Positions 1 through 11,863 of a stretch of 64,000 nucleotides of DNA are shown piece by piece (positions within the stretch are counted from its first letter, which is position 1; each line of letters begins with the position of its first letter). The position numbers and the translations under genes were made by a program. A model generated the notes under the pieces. It had not been told where the DNA came from, searched no databases, and was given only the letters and a program-made list of their open reading frames with translations. The stretch is from Vandiemenella viatica. Taxonomy: Eukaryota > Arthropoda > Insecta > Orthoptera > Morabidae. The stretch lies in the NCBI GenBank assembly GCA_031002005.1, contig JARYHS010011408.1:218281473-218345472 (forward strand), in the 5' to 3' direction.

Positions 1-1435
1 AATTAATAAGTTAACTAACATTTGGGCTGGTTATTTTTAATTAATTTTGATGTCTACATGCGGAAGCAAGGTTTTACTGCGAGATGAAGTTACCACTGTA
101 ATTATTTGCTCAAAATGAAAATTATATTTCAATTATTTCGTATGGTAGATCCAGCGTTTAAAAGAAACAATTCGAAAACTATCGGAGGACGTTACTCAGT
201 CATATCACAACAGTGACATGTCTTTTAATTGAATTATAAAAAAAACTAAATCTTACACCGGTTTAACGGATGAAATATTCACATTCAGTTTTCAAACAGA
301 TTATAAGTAAACAGTCATTTGTATATTCAGAAATATGTATGAAACACAGGTGTCATTTATTTGGTTTGTTTCTGCCCAGCCTTGGCCTGTGGGAATAATT
401 TATCTTACTTACATATACGAGTATACGGTGTTTATTGTTAATGACGTAATTTGAAACAAAGTTAATAAGAAGAATAAAAAATATTCCTATACTAAAATCT
501 TAGGAGGAGTGTATACAAAAAATTTAATAATTTTGAAAGCAAAGAAATACAGTATTTTTTCTTATCTTATAACTATTAATGACACCGCTATTATTACGAG
601 AAAATAATCATAGGTTCAAGTAAAAGAACTGTGACATTGAATTAAACCTTTCTTCCGAATTTGACACTATCCGTAATCTGCTTTCAAATTTTTCACTTAT
701 CAGAAAAATTATTAATTGATTTATCCGAAGGCAAGCCAACAAATGAAATGTCTAACAATAGTTTTTTACATATCAAAATATAAATACGAAGATTTTCTAC
801 GGTCGTGATTTAAGTATTTGATTAGTTATGTGCGGGAAATCTTTCACTATCTCACAATATAAAGCTCAGTGAGAGATGGACATTCGAAATTTTTCGTAAA
901 AGAACCATATACAAGGTCAGAAACACGTTTCGCAAACCTCAAGTGCTTGTGAAAATTATTTCGGAACTATCAATAGAGCCTTGAAGAAAAAAAAGTATAG
1001 CTCATGTTATAAACTGCTTGATTCAACGTTCGGCTTGAATGAAGCTTGTAATTCACTGCTTCTGTTTCTCGATTTATAATAGTAATACGTTATTCACTAA
1101 AAATCTGTAGAGTGGCATGGTATGGATTACATGGGAAACTATCAACTTTATCAGTGCTTGGAACTGAGTAACTATGTCCTATTTACAAGATAACTGATAT
1201 TAAAATGAACGAATTTTATTAATCCATTTCGCCTTTCATCATATAATATCCGAATTTCTTTTTATGTACATTTTTTTCCTCTGATTACATTATTTTAGAC
1301 TTTCATGGAATCTCATTCAATTATGATATTTATCTTAGTTTTTATTTTCCAGATAGATCCATACATTCCCCCTTGGGATATATATACGATTGAAGAAACT
1401 AGAGACTTACGGTTTTAACAGACGTGAAAATTATG
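1..1435. repeat. Left contig end, near-identical to 33732-35163
   Basis: AT-rich DNA with no coding signal that I can support. Every line aligns to 33732-35163 in the same orientation. The differences are a few substitutions and short length changes, for example an extra TA step just before the end. The match runs from base 1 up to the last base before the N run, so the left limit is set by the window and the right limit by the gap. An allelic (haplotig) duplicate is the simplest reading; a recent segmental duplication is the alternative. Confidence 0.9.
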
Positions 1436-2435
1436 NNNNNNNNNNNNNNNNNNNNNNNNNNNNNNNNNNNNNNNNNNNNNNNNNNNNNNNNNNNNNNNNN
1501 NNNNNNNNNNNNNNNNNNNNNNNNNNNNNNNNNNNNNNNNNNNNNNNNNNNNNNNNNNNNNNNNNNNNNNNNNNNNNNNNNNNNNNNNNNNNNNNNNNNN
1601 NNNNNNNNNNNNNNNNNNNNNNNNNNNNNNNNNNNNNNNNNNNNNNNNNNNNNNNNNNNNNNNNNNNNNNNNNNNNNNNNNNNNNNNNNNNNNNNNNNNN
1701 NNNNNNNNNNNNNNNNNNNNNNNNNNNNNNNNNNNNNNNNNNNNNNNNNNNNNNNNNNNNNNNNNNNNNNNNNNNNNNNNNNNNNNNNNNNNNNNNNNNN
1801 NNNNNNNNNNNNNNNNNNNNNNNNNNNNNNNNNNNNNNNNNNNNNNNNNNNNNNNNNNNNNNNNNNNNNNNNNNNNNNNNNNNNNNNNNNNNNNNNNNNN
1901 NNNNNNNNNNNNNNNNNNNNNNNNNNNNNNNNNNNNNNNNNNNNNNNNNNNNNNNNNNNNNNNNNNNNNNNNNNNNNNNNNNNNNNNNNNNNNNNNNNNN
2001 NNNNNNNNNNNNNNNNNNNNNNNNNNNNNNNNNNNNNNNNNNNNNNNNNNNNNNNNNNNNNNNNNNNNNNNNNNNNNNNNNNNNNNNNNNNNNNNNNNNN
2101 NNNNNNNNNNNNNNNNNNNNNNNNNNNNNNNNNNNNNNNNNNNNNNNNNNNNNNNNNNNNNNNNNNNNNNNNNNNNNNNNNNNNNNNNNNNNNNNNNNNN
2201 NNNNNNNNNNNNNNNNNNNNNNNNNNNNNNNNNNNNNNNNNNNNNNNNNNNNNNNNNNNNNNNNNNNNNNNNNNNNNNNNNNNNNNNNNNNNNNNNNNNN
2301 NNNNNNNNNNNNNNNNNNNNNNNNNNNNNNNNNNNNNNNNNNNNNNNNNNNNNNNNNNNNNNNNNNNNNNNNNNNNNNNNNNNNNNNNNNNNNNNNNNNN
2401 NNNNNNNNNNNNNNNNNNNNNNNNNNNNNNNNNNN
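1436..2435. other. Assembly gap (1000 N)
   Basis: Exactly 1000 N, the conventional length for a scaffold gap of unknown size. Apparent open frames across it mean nothing. The left flank continues in the other copy of the block (35164 onward) with sequence unlike the right flank of this gap. The join is therefore not a simple unsequenced stretch of the same locus. Confidence 0.97.
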
Positions 2436-2739
2436 CACGCTGCCCTAACTGACTTAATGATTTTTTGGGTGACTGTTCTAGTCGAAAAGCGATATCGTTA
2501 ATTTTCTCCTCTGTGAGAATACGGTTGACCGACAGTCTCTTTTTGTTAAAAAATGAACCCGTTTCTCTTACTTTTTTAACCAGACGCAGAATTGTTGATT
2601 TAGCTGGCAGTAAAGCGTCAGGAAATTCGCGACGAAATTTACTGCGACACTTTTTAAACGACTTCTTCTTCACATATGTATCGTAGAGAAATATTCTTTG
2701 TTGCAAACTGTAACGTACCATAATTATACTCACACTCAA
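2436..2739 (-). mobile_element. N-terminal part of an IS630/Tc1/mariner-type transposase, cut by the gap
   Basis: About 100 codons read on the minus strand from an ATG at 2737-2739 until the N run. The protein has the helix-turn-helix DNA-binding start common in arthropod genomes (DUF4817 style): QQRIFLYDTYVKKKSFKKCR, then spacing to KVRETGSF and LTEEKINDIAFRLEQSPKKS. This region binds the transposon ends; the catalytic domain would lie inside the gap. To the right, two related stretches starting GATTAATAAGAG (about 2751 and 2814) lie upstream of the start and may be subterminal repeats of the element. No terminal inverted repeat could be fixed. It is a different, diverged family from the element at 32342. 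Confidence 0.8.
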
Positions 2740-3036
2740 ACACGGTACAGATTAATAAGAGTATGAAGCCCCAAACCAGCCAAACCGCAAAGAAACGTTT
2801 ATTCACAACACTGATTAATAAGAGACTGAAGTCACAAACTATCTACAATGCAAAGTAACCGTTCTTAACAATGTAAGGGTCACTGCAATGCACTGTTGGG
2901 GCAGCGGAGGTGTTAAACAGTGCGGTGATTCACGGTGGCGGTTGGCGGAAACTGCTGGCTCCACTGACCGAGCAAGTTGCCGACGGCAACAGACTGGGAG
3001 GGTAGCGTTTTCCGGCGAACGCCCTGTAGAATAATG

Positions 3037-3242
3037 TATACGATTTTATTTTTCAGAAAGAAATTGTCCACTGGAGAGTCAAATTTGTTAAAATTGATCA
3101 TTACTTTTTATTACTTTCTTCTTCTTCTTCCTATACTGGATTAGGAAGAAGAAGAAGAAAGCAAAAAAAGCAACGAGTAATTTTTAAAAAATTACTCTCC
3201 AGTGGACAATTTCTTTCTGAAAAATAAAATTAATATCGTATA
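3037..3242. repeat. Fold-back hairpin, arms about 95 bp
   Basis: The left arm runs from TATACGATTTTATTTTTCAG through AAATTGTCCACTGGAGAGT to a CTT-rich stretch. It returns as its reverse complement after a loop of about 7 bases near 3134-3141. Arms differ by small indels. It has the form of a small fold-back or MITE-like element. No target duplication is clear. It lies 3' of the last recognised Lmx1 exon, probably in an intron. Confidence 0.8.
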
Positions 3243-3742
3243 AGTTATTCGATAAAAATATTCATAAATCGGGTAGTAAATACTTCGTGAAAATATTTTT
3301 TGTAAATCTTAAATATATTTATAAATCCATTAATTTTATCCTTTTTTTTACATTTAATTTATATGTATCATTTGAAAGATAATTTATTGGTCAAAAATGA
3401 AATCGCTTTAGAAATCACTTATTTTGATTTTTTTAAAAGAAAATTTCTAAAAAATACTTTTTTTTAAAAGTTCAATTTAATACGCAAGCATGATGCCGTT
3501 CCCTCGTTGTATGAGAGTAGATAGCACTTAACGGATTTTTTATTATTATTTTTAAAAAGTAAGAAACTGCAAGTTAATTAGCAGGAATATTAAATGCTGA
3601 ATGTTTTAAGACACTAGCATAATCTCGAGTCCGCAAAATGTCGCCGTCAACTTGTAGCTTGGAAGAAATTCTGTGTAGAATTAAAACAAAGAGAGGTAAA
3701 CCAATAACCTTACAAGCACAGTATAAGTGCGTTGAACATTAC
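3243..3742. other. AT-rich non-coding stretch
   Basis: No coding, RNA or repeat signal recognised. It lies directly 3' of the homeobox exon on the minus strand and so should be intron of the Lmx1-like gene. It contains no second half of the homeobox. Confidence 0.5.
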
Positions 3743-3885
3743 CTTCCGGCAGGGCTTGGGGCTGATTTCAAAGGAGGCCTTGAACTGCCGTCTCTGCGCA
3801 GACGTGAGGATGGTCCGCGGCCTTTTGGGTCCCCGGCGACCATCTCGCGGCCTTGAGTTCTCGTCCAGGATGTCCTCATCCACTG
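3743..3885 (-). CDS. Lmx1: Lmx1-like LIM-homeobox gene: exon with first half of the homeodomain
   Basis: LIM-homeodomain transcription factors of the Lmx1 group act in the nucleus in neural and appendage patterning. On the minus strand this 143-nt exon encodes an acidic linker ([10 protein letters not shown]), then the basic start and helix 1 of the homeodomain: [12 protein letters not shown], then [19 protein letters not shown]. It stops at a GT donor (3741-3742) right after PCRK, where I recall vertebrate Lmx1 genes being split. The [12 protein letters not shown] motif is characteristic of the Lmx1 group. The acceptor is a tandem CAGCAG, so the exon may start at 3885 or 3882. Both join the LIM2 exon in frame (phase 1) and differ by one alanine codon. 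The remaining homeodomain (helix 3, WFQNQ) is not in the window and should lie in or left of the gap at 1436-2435. Confidence 0.92.
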
Positions 3886-4745
3886 CTGAGAAACAGGACT
3901 GAGTTAGGTGAGACGAGTTACCAATGATACTCTGTCATAAACTAACAGCTGGTAGAGATAGCACACAGCGGTAAATTATTTATTTTTCTTTAAAATAACG
4001 GTATTCACCTCAGATATCCAGAAACAACTTTTCAGTTGCATTCACAACAGTATAAAAGATGTTTAAATGTAGTTATTATTATAGGATGCAGGCACCAAAC
4101 GACAAATGCAACAACTGACTAAAACCACTTTTCACTGGTGATCTTCAGAACGGGAATCTAGCGCGCTATAGCTCGCGTCACGAAAATAGTCCTTTCAAAG
4201 TCACCGGATTGTCTTACAGTGTTGAAAATTAGTAAAAAATTCAACTTTCAGTAACAAAAGCAGGAAAATTCTAAAAATTAAAACTGAACGTGTGGTTTAG
4301 GATGATTTACTTTTTAATTAGAAACATTTCCTGTGATTTTTTTTTTAAAAGAAATAAAAGCTAATTTGCCTGAAATTACTTTCTTCACTTCAACCAAGAG
4401 AAGAAGCTAAACAAATGATAAGAAATAACTGAAACAAATTATCCGGCTTCTATTAACTAACTAGAAAAGAATGTTACTAAAAAAAGTTACTCGAATCTCT
4501 TCGTCGTTTCAGCTGTGTAATGTAAAATGTTGTGGCTGACTAACTTCCGTTCAGTTAGTTCACGCAAAAACATCCCATGAGAATGTTTTCAAGAAAATAC
4601 TGAAATTAATTATGGTACCCTCTTACTTGTTTTACAATTCATTTGCGGAAATAATTGAGCAGAGCTCCCGCTCTCAACGCATTCTCGCACACGATTGAGA
4701 AAAATATTTCCTTTCTTCCATAAGAATACTATTTGCATTTCGTAT

Positions 4746-5690
4746 AAGAATTACATTGTACACAATGAACAACATATGGAAAAATCCACGAAAAACCTTG
4801 TGAAAGGAATGACAAATAAGATCATTGTAGACTGTCTTGCTTTTGCAGACGACTTGGCATCAATCATAGACACACCTAAGAATGCTCTAGAATAAATCAA
4901 AGAATTACAGAACTAAGCAGCTAAAGTAGGGCTGTAAAATTCTTGTGAAACAATATAGTTTATGACAAATATCACAAATGTATCACAAGATTTTAAAATA
5001 AATAACAACACAATATTTAAAATAGGTAGCTTTAAATATCTTGAAGAATGAATATCGAACATCACAATAAAAAAGGTAGCAATAAAAATAGTGCTAAAAA
5101 TAGGAAAAGCAGTTCAGTTAAGAAGAAACATATATAATAAAAAATTACTACCCTGGAATACAAAACTAAGGAACTATCAAACAGTAGTTATACCAAAAAT
5201 ACTTTATGCCTCAGAAATACTTAAACTAAACTGAACTAGCGATCTTCAAACACTAGAGAAATTAGTAAGAAGAATTTCGAGAAAAATATTAGGGCCTAAA
5301 TTAATAGTGAATCAGGACTTAAATTAAGATCAAACTAAAGATATAAAATATATTGAAAAACTAATAGATGTAATGAGGAAAAGAAGACTACAATTCTATG
5401 AGCACATATACAGAATGAATAACGAAAAATTAGTGAAACAGATATTTTACTCATCAGAAGCTACAAATTCAAACCCGTATTGTTATAGGAAATAGAATAA
5501 GATATATACAAAATACTTGTATGAATACAGTTTCATTAAATGATAACACGTTTTAAAGAGAAAATTCAAATAGCAGGTTTGCAGGAAAGATGGAAAAAAT
5601 CAATCAGTGGAAGAAAGTAGACACAAGAAGAGAAGGAAAGGAACTCGCAGAGATTGAAAGAAGAATGGGCATCCATAAGCTTCAAAATTA
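4746..5690 (+). mobile_element. Decayed RTE-like non-LTR retrotransposon, 3' half
   Basis: A broken frame on the plus strand encodes the end of a reverse transcriptase and its C-terminal domain. The catalytic box reads CLAFADDLASI (about 4832-4864). It is followed by IGSFKYLEE, NIYNKKLLPWNTKLRNYQTV, ILYASEILKLN, LEKLVRRISRKILGPK and MRKRRLQFYEHIYRMN, the usual order in RTE-type elements. At least five stop codons and small frame breaks show it is dead. The 5' endonuclease part is missing. The 3' end abuts the next LINE near 5685. It lies in the intron between the homeobox and LIM2 exons, opposite in strand to the host gene. Confidence 0.8.
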
Positions 5691-6945
5691 TTGACCAGAA
5701 TAATATACAGAAGGATGGAAAGGGTAGTAGAAGAGATAGTAGGTGAAGATCAATTTGGGTTTAGGAAAAATTGCGGTACAAGGGAAGCAATTCTGTCTCT
5801 AAGATTAATACCTGAAGGGCGGATCAAGAAAAACAAAGATACTTTTATGGCATTTGTTGATTTAGAAAAAGCTTTTGATAATGTTAGGTGGGACAAGATG
5901 TTCAAAATTTTAAAGAAGTCAGGTCTAAAGTATCGAGATAGAAGAATACTCTATAAACTATATAAGAATCAAGTGGCTATAATAAAAGTAGAGAATCACG
6001 AGAGACATGCATCAGTTAAAAAGGGTGTGAGACAAGGTTGTAGTCTATCCCCTTTAATATTCAACCTGTATGTAGAAGAAGCAATGAAGAAAGTCAAAGA
6101 AAAATTTCCATGTGGCATAAGTTTTTAGGGAGAAAAAATCAGTATGCTACGATTTGCTGATGACATTGTCTAGTTAGCAGAGAGGGCTGTGGATATTGAG
6201 AAGTTACTTAATGGCATGAACGAAATACTGAAGGAAGATTTTGGACTGAATATAAATCAAAGCAAGACAAAAGTGATGAAATGTAGCAGAAATGATACCA
6301 ATACTAGTGGATTAAATATAAAAATAGGATCGGATGCAACAGGAGAAGTAAGAGAACTCGGTTACTTGGGAAGTAAAATTACAACCGATGGCCGAAGCAG
6401 GAATGATGTTAAAAGCAGAATAGCACTAGCAAAAAGAGCTTTCATGAAAAAGAGAAACCTTTTAGTTTCAAATATTGTTCTAGGAAGCAGAAAGAACTTT
6501 TTAAAACTCTTTGCGTGGAGCACAGCACTTTATGGTAGCGAAACATGGACTTTAGGAATACCGGAAAGAAAGAAAATTGAAGCATTTGAAATGTGGTGCT
6601 ACAGAAGAATGCTGAAAATTAAGTGGACAGAAAAAGTAAGAAATGAACGAGTTTTGGAAATGATGGGTGAGAAAAGAAGTTTGTGGAAGAAGCTTACAGA
6701 AAGAAGAGACAGGCTGGTAGGTGATATTTTGAGACATGCAGGATTGGTTAATTTGTTAGTGGAGGGAACAGTCGAAGGTAAGAACTGTAGAGGAAGACAG
6801 AGATTAGAATATATGAAGCAGATAATTGAGGATGTGGGCTGTAAGGGGTATGTAGAGATGAAGAGGTTAGCACAGGATAGGAAGGGATGGAGGTTTGCAT
6901 CAAACCAATCGAAAGACTGACGACAACAACAAAAAAAAAAGATTG
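5691..6945 (+). mobile_element. 5'-truncated non-LTR retrotransposon (family A) with two in-frame TAG codons
   Basis: One continuous frame from 5691 to 6920 is broken only by two TAG codons (6126-6128 and 6171-6173). It starts inside the RT domain (RRMERVVEEIVGEDQFGFRK), and continues with AFVDLEKAFDNVRWDKMF, KKGVRQGCSLSPLIFNLY and the catalytic LRFADDIV box. After that come YLGSKITTDGRSRNDVKSRI and the C-terminal region ending in DRKGWRFASNQSKD. The 3' end is a CAACAACA(n) tail at about 6921-6941. No endonuclease domain is present, so the copy is 5'-truncated. Decay is mild. Related minus-strand fragments lie at 16381-16800 and 52050-52375. The clade is not assigned; similar proteins are often annotated as endonuclease-reverse transcriptase in insects. 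Confidence 0.88.
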
Positions 6946-7117
6946 AAGAAAATTTGCATAAACATAGTTAATTTATCGTAGGGTTATTCGAAGAAAGAAA
7001 GAAATAAGAGAGATATCAGTAGCAATTGCGATGATGTAACGACCTACTTGAAGTTTGCACTTTCAGCTACATTTATTACTTGTCCTGAGGTCTAGTTTAC
7101 TAGCGACATGGTAGTAC

Positions 7118-7338
7118 CGGAGGGGCTGGCTTGGTGCATGAGGAAGAGCTCTTTCTCGAAGTCGTGCCGGCAGTATAACTGCCCGGCGCGCACCACGAAC
7201 TGCTCTCCTTTCTGCAGAGGCTGGCAGCAGGCGGCACACGCGAAGCACGCCACGTGGAACACGTGAGACTGGGCTCGCATCACCAGCTCGTGCGGCAGCA
7301 CCCTCTCCCCGCAGCGCGAACACTTGGCGCCGAATTTC
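7118..7338 (-). CDS. Lmx1: Lmx1-like LIM-homeobox gene: LIM2 exon
   Basis: The exon encodes the second LIM domain, a double zinc finger for protein-protein contacts. The ligand pattern is complete: KCSRC, then VFHVACFACAAC, then LYCRHDF (C-x2-C, H-x2-C-x2-C-x2-C, C-x2-D). The stretch LVMRAQSHVFH followed by PLQKGEQFV is typical of Lmx1 LIM2. The acceptor follows GTGTTGCAG on the minus strand. The first base completes an AGG codon with the LIM1 exon (DY-D-R-KFGAKC). The donor chosen is CCG|GTACTA, leaving phase 1, because it joins the homeobox exon in frame. A second GT (CTA|GTAAAC, exon end 7101) would leave phase 0 and break the frame. Neighbours are the LIM1 exon about 4.5 kb upstream and the homeobox exon about 3.2 kb downstream. 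Confidence 0.93.
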
Positions 7339-10300
7339 CTGCAACACCACACTAGAGCCATCAAAAAAGAAACTTATGGGGAAAGATTCATAAGTCACGG
7401 AATCTGAAGCTAGGAAACATTGACTATATCGAGGTTTTTAACAGGGAAATGTTGCTCAAAGCAGTTCAATTATATACGATGAATATCTAGGTTTACAAAA
7501 CAATGAGAAATGATAAAAATTTTCCCTAACAGAAACAAGAATATCCGAAAAGCACCTTACTGTAGAAAACACACACAGTTTATTAACATTTCTGGTGTTG
7601 CGTTCACTCCTTATATTGACGCCAGCAAATCCTAGCAGCTTGCCCCTGACTCTGATTGTTCATAATTCTGTCCATTATGGGTTGAATTTCGAAAAATTTA
7701 TTTCTTAATGAATGATGATGTCAAAGCGGTGAACTTAATCTTTAAAATGATACCTCATTTATCTATTTTGGTTAAGTATGAAGGATAAAATATTGATCGT
7801 CACAAAAAAAGCCCATTTAAAAATAATATATATGATCTGAATTACGAAATTAATACAATCATACTAGCAAATGATAAGATGGCGTTCTGTGAAGATATCG
7901 GCCAAAAGGGTGCCTGGAAGTGGCAAAATCGTATATAATAAATGGGGTTAATATCCGTAATGACATGTGTAGACGAGATGTGGGTTGTGACTGAGAAGTA
8001 TTGGAGTATGGCACAAACTGTAGAAATTAGATTCCTTAAAAATAATGGGAAGAATAGGAGAAATTAGGGTTAGGAGTATGTAGAAATCAGGAGGGTCGAG
8101 AGGATGGCACAATCTAGACTTTTAAGCCAAATGAGGGATGCAGTGCGTAGAAAAACGCTCAAGAGAAGGTTAGAAGATGCTGACAGACTGAAAGCTGGGA
8201 TGAAATAACGAGAGGAGCGAGTGGCCTTGGGCACTGACGATTTTAACTAATTGTTGTTTTTTGGCTTGTCTTCCCTGCACTGCGGCACTCATAAACTCTT
8301 TGAAATGAACGAACTAGCATGGTGGTAGTATCGATTAAAAATACCGGAGCTGGTATGTAAAATTTTAATTTTTTTTTTACAGGATAGATTTTTTTTGGGT
8401 GGGCAGAGGATTTTGAAGGGTATGCTCAACACCCCTACCAAGTGATCTGGAGCGGGACAAGGTACGTATATCTGCTCCATAGAACGATCGAACGATCCAC
8501 CGAATAATGGGACACTTCTTATTGTGCGGAAAAGCTAGTACCTCATTAAAGTGACGGAAAACACTTCATTCCAAGGAATTTCATGTTGTTGATAAGATCA
8601 TATACTGGAAAGGTGTTGAATATTGCCGAGTTTGACTGTGATTATGACAATTTTATAAAATGACTTTCGAAGAATTATACAGTTTCGATTTTAAGTTCAA
8701 TTAACACTGAACGACAACATCGAGAGGATAGAAGCTGATAGTAATTGACGCTGATAATAATTCTACATATTTCTTGGGATCGAAAGATCTATGTAATAAT
8801 AAATTTTCTTTCTAATCATTCTAATGACTCAAGTGAATTCATAAGTGTGTTGTAGCATATGTTACTGCATATAATTTTTTGAAATCAATTCTTTGCAGAT
8901 CTAAATAAATTTTATGAGGGCTTTAACATCGTCTGAATCATTATCTCAGATGCAGGTCGTTCTTCTCAGTATTTTCCAGTGTAAATTAACCGTGTTATGG
9001 AATTTAAATGGATGTAAATTCCATAATTTTAAGCCAGAAATCCTACATAAGTACATAAAAAATTGTCTCTTAGAAGTTGCTTTTGCCTCAGAGATTCATT
9101 ATGCTACGAAAAGACATGCACTGGATATATTAATCAATATCCTTGAAGCTTTCTTAGGTAGGAAAAACCAACATATTTGTATATATGAAATTGTACGTTA
9201 GATTTTTTTACTGTGACGGTTTTTGGGAGCTCTTATATCTTTCAAATAGTCTATTAAGGAAGCATTTCGTATAGTTTAAAGCTCAGAAGCAAAAAACACA
9301 AAAAAGCAAACAATTACTCCCCTAAAAAATTGATAACCATTTACTTTGGTTATATTTCCAAAACATTTTCAGCAGAGTGTCATATTTTTTTCCCCAGTTA
9401 TCCGCTTGTAATTAAAAAACAGCATGTTTAGGTTTCCGAAATATTTATTGCAGAATTCGCGTAAATATGTTTATTTCGGAATTAAAGATATTTCGGTATT
9501 AAAGATTTTGCCTTTCTTGGCGTTTGCGTAATATGTTCCGACAGATACTTCATCTCATTCTCCAACTACCTGTCAGCGTTTTGTTGTTGTTGTTTTAACT
9601 TTCAGGCTGGAATCAATTGTCGTATCTCTGATCATGCTATTAAATAAGCAAGTGGATGGAACTCTTCTCATTAGAAGATGACTCTGTTTACTACCTGTCA
9701 TTCAGTAGCGGATTCTACAAAAGTATACGATACCACAGAACTACTTTCGTTGCGAAAGGGGTTTAAAAGAAACGATTTTTGTATCAGTGTGCACACGCGT
9801 AAGAAGTGAAATTTCTGTGTGTTTTTCCTATGTACTTTTTTCTGTTTATTTTGTGTTGTTTCTGGACGAACGATACTATCTTTATTGCATTTTTACAGTA
9901 AATAGGAACTTTGCCCTAGTTATTCTCGTTAACAAATGAAAATTATCAAAAAGTTAAAATACATTTCACTAGATTATACAGTGTTGCATCGAGCCCTAAT
10001 GTGTGGTTTGAGTTCAGAGCTTTTATATCTGAGATCAATTTGGACAAAATTTTATCGTTATTAAAATCAATTAGGTGCGAGAGACAACTGGAAAATAATT
10101 TTTCTATTTTGAACAAATAAAAACTATTTTATTATATAGATATTTACAGATAGTATATTGATTATTATTATTATTAATTTACATTACTGTATTATTATTA
10201 TCCAACTTCCGTTTTATTTAGTCAGTTTGTATCATATACTTTCGTAATATAAGTTTTATAGTTACTGAAATAGGAAATACCTGTTTCACATGCAATATGA

Positions 10301-11863
10301 TCCACTGTTTAACATGAGCTTAAGGAACAGCGGGCATTATCGTAGCTGCTTGTATCGTTAAATACGCATGCGAAGATCATCACGGCGCAAGCGCATTTAA
10401 TGCATAACACTAACATATTTTTCCCTACCGAGCCCAAAGAAGTAACACTTTTAAAAATAGTTACACCGCACAAAAAAGTGCGTTATTTAATCCAACATAG
10501 TACGGGATCAATAATATTCGCAGGATCAATAATATTCACTATCTGGGTGACCGATCTTTGCCCGGCATCTTTCGATTTCTCTTCAACATGTAAAATCAAA
10601 GTTAAAAGTATTTCTTGTAGCCTTCTTAGGCATTTTGAACAGTACAGTTCCTTGCTCTGACCAAAGAGGAGCTTAACAAGCATCAGTAGGCTTACTGGAA
10701 CCTGAAACTTCTACGAGATGAGTTAAACGCTGCTTGCGAATCACTGAATACAAGAATTGCTCTCTATTTAGGGATTAATTAATGGTGAAAGGTAAGCGAT
10801 AATTCTTTAGACGAGTACATCATCAGTGCTAAATTCATTCACTTCAAACCTCGCATTAACCTCACTTTTCTGGCCAACCGCGCCTTTCAAAATGATAAAA
10901 CGATTCCCAATAAAAGTAACCTTCACGATGGCCATTAATAAATCACAAGGTCAGACGCTTCAAAGCGCAGGATTGTATTTACCAGAATACGTTTTCTGTA
11001 TGGTCACCTGTACGTGCTTTTTCACGCGTTCGTAGATTCAATTAATTTTATGTTTGTGTTAAAGAGACGTATGGCCGAAAAGTAAACGACAACATTATAA
11101 CTACTAATATTATTTTCAAAGAACTTATATAAAGTAAAGAAGTTCGAAAAAAAAATCAAATCTGCCAAAGTAAATATCTATTTTTTAACTGTCTACTTTT
11201 TAAATGTTTTACATCTGAACATGTAGTATTTAACGATAACGACTTTTTGCAATAAGACTGGTATTTGATACTTTCTTCAAAATAAAATACATTTAACTAA
11301 TAAATATATATACATTTATTTATTTCAATAAATAAACTTGCATTTATTTATTTACAGATTATTATATTGCCATTCGGTGACAGGCTAAGATATTGTGCGA
11401 AATATTCACACGAATCAGCTAGTATACAAGAACTGTTCGTTTAAAGATATAAGAGTTACTTGTTGTAACCAAAGAGAAACTATCTACCAATAGGCTTTCT
11501 GGTACCTAAAACGTATACGAGTTGGCTTTAGAGCCGTTTCCGAGATACCAAATACAAAACTCGTTCGTATTTTGTAAAATCGCACTTTTACAGGGAAGAC
11601 ACCTATTTTGATAAACTTAAAAAACAAAAAGTCAACTAAATATGAAATTTCACCCAAATGACTAGATCCGTTTTCGAGATCCCGTATATATGTTCCCTGG
11701 ACCAATAATTTTTGTTTCCTGGACCAAAATTATGCATTCAAAAATACTAGTAGCTACATATTTGTTGTTTCTTTAAATTTACGAGGTTGTCTGCTCTTTA
11801 AGAGGAAGAATGTAGTACTAACGGTACAGGAGTGTAGTTGCCCTAGCTCCCGGCTGAGTTTAC
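7339..11863 (-). other. Lmx1: Intron between LIM1 and LIM2 exons
   Basis: About 4.5 kb bounded by GT (11862-11863) and AG (7339-7340) on the minus strand. It holds the Helitron tail at 10826-11422 and a TTA-rich microsatellite-like stretch near 10160-10205. A weak LINE-like relic (about 8080-8230, RRLEDADRLKAGMK) is too decayed to call. A 95-codon open stretch at 8914-9201 has no recognisable similarity. I see nothing else in 7400-8080 or 9200-10800. Confidence 0.8.
10826..11422 (+). mobile_element. Helitron 3' fragment: end of the Pif1-like helicase and candidate CTAG terminus
   Basis: Reads FPIKVTFTMAINKSQGQTLQ, then GLYLPEYVF, the last conserved helicase motif of Helitron Rep/helicase proteins (usual form FAMTINKSQGQT...YLP.PVFSHGQLYVA.SR). 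After frame breaks the typical C-terminus is recognisable as TTNIIFKELI with a stop at 11130-11132. Downstream, a short TGTG/CACA hairpin (about 11394-11411) is followed by CAGCTAG|T at 11417-11423. This matches the CTRR end and A/T target preference of Helitrons. The Rep domain and most of the helicase are missing. The helicase identity is firm; the exact terminus is inferred. Confidence 0.75.

Noticed and set aside
1390..2452. Long open frames spanning the first N run
   Set aside because: They exist only because N does not create stop codons. Only the minus-strand part right of the gap (2436-2739) has real protein similarity.
3638..3856. Plus-strand open frame over the homeobox exon
   Set aside because: Opposite-strand shadow of the GC-rich Lmx1 exon; the minus-strand translation is the conserved one.
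7063..7398. Alternative minus-strand frame over the LIM2 exon
   Set aside because: An out-of-frame reading of the same exon; arginine- and alanine-rich by GC bias only.
8080..8230. LINE fragment in the Lmx1 intron
   Set aside because: A few RTE-like residues can be read, but not enough in one frame to support a call.
8914..9201. 95-codon plus-strand open frame in the Lmx1 intron
   Set aside because: No recognisable motif, no splice context, and composition as in the surrounding AT-rich DNA.
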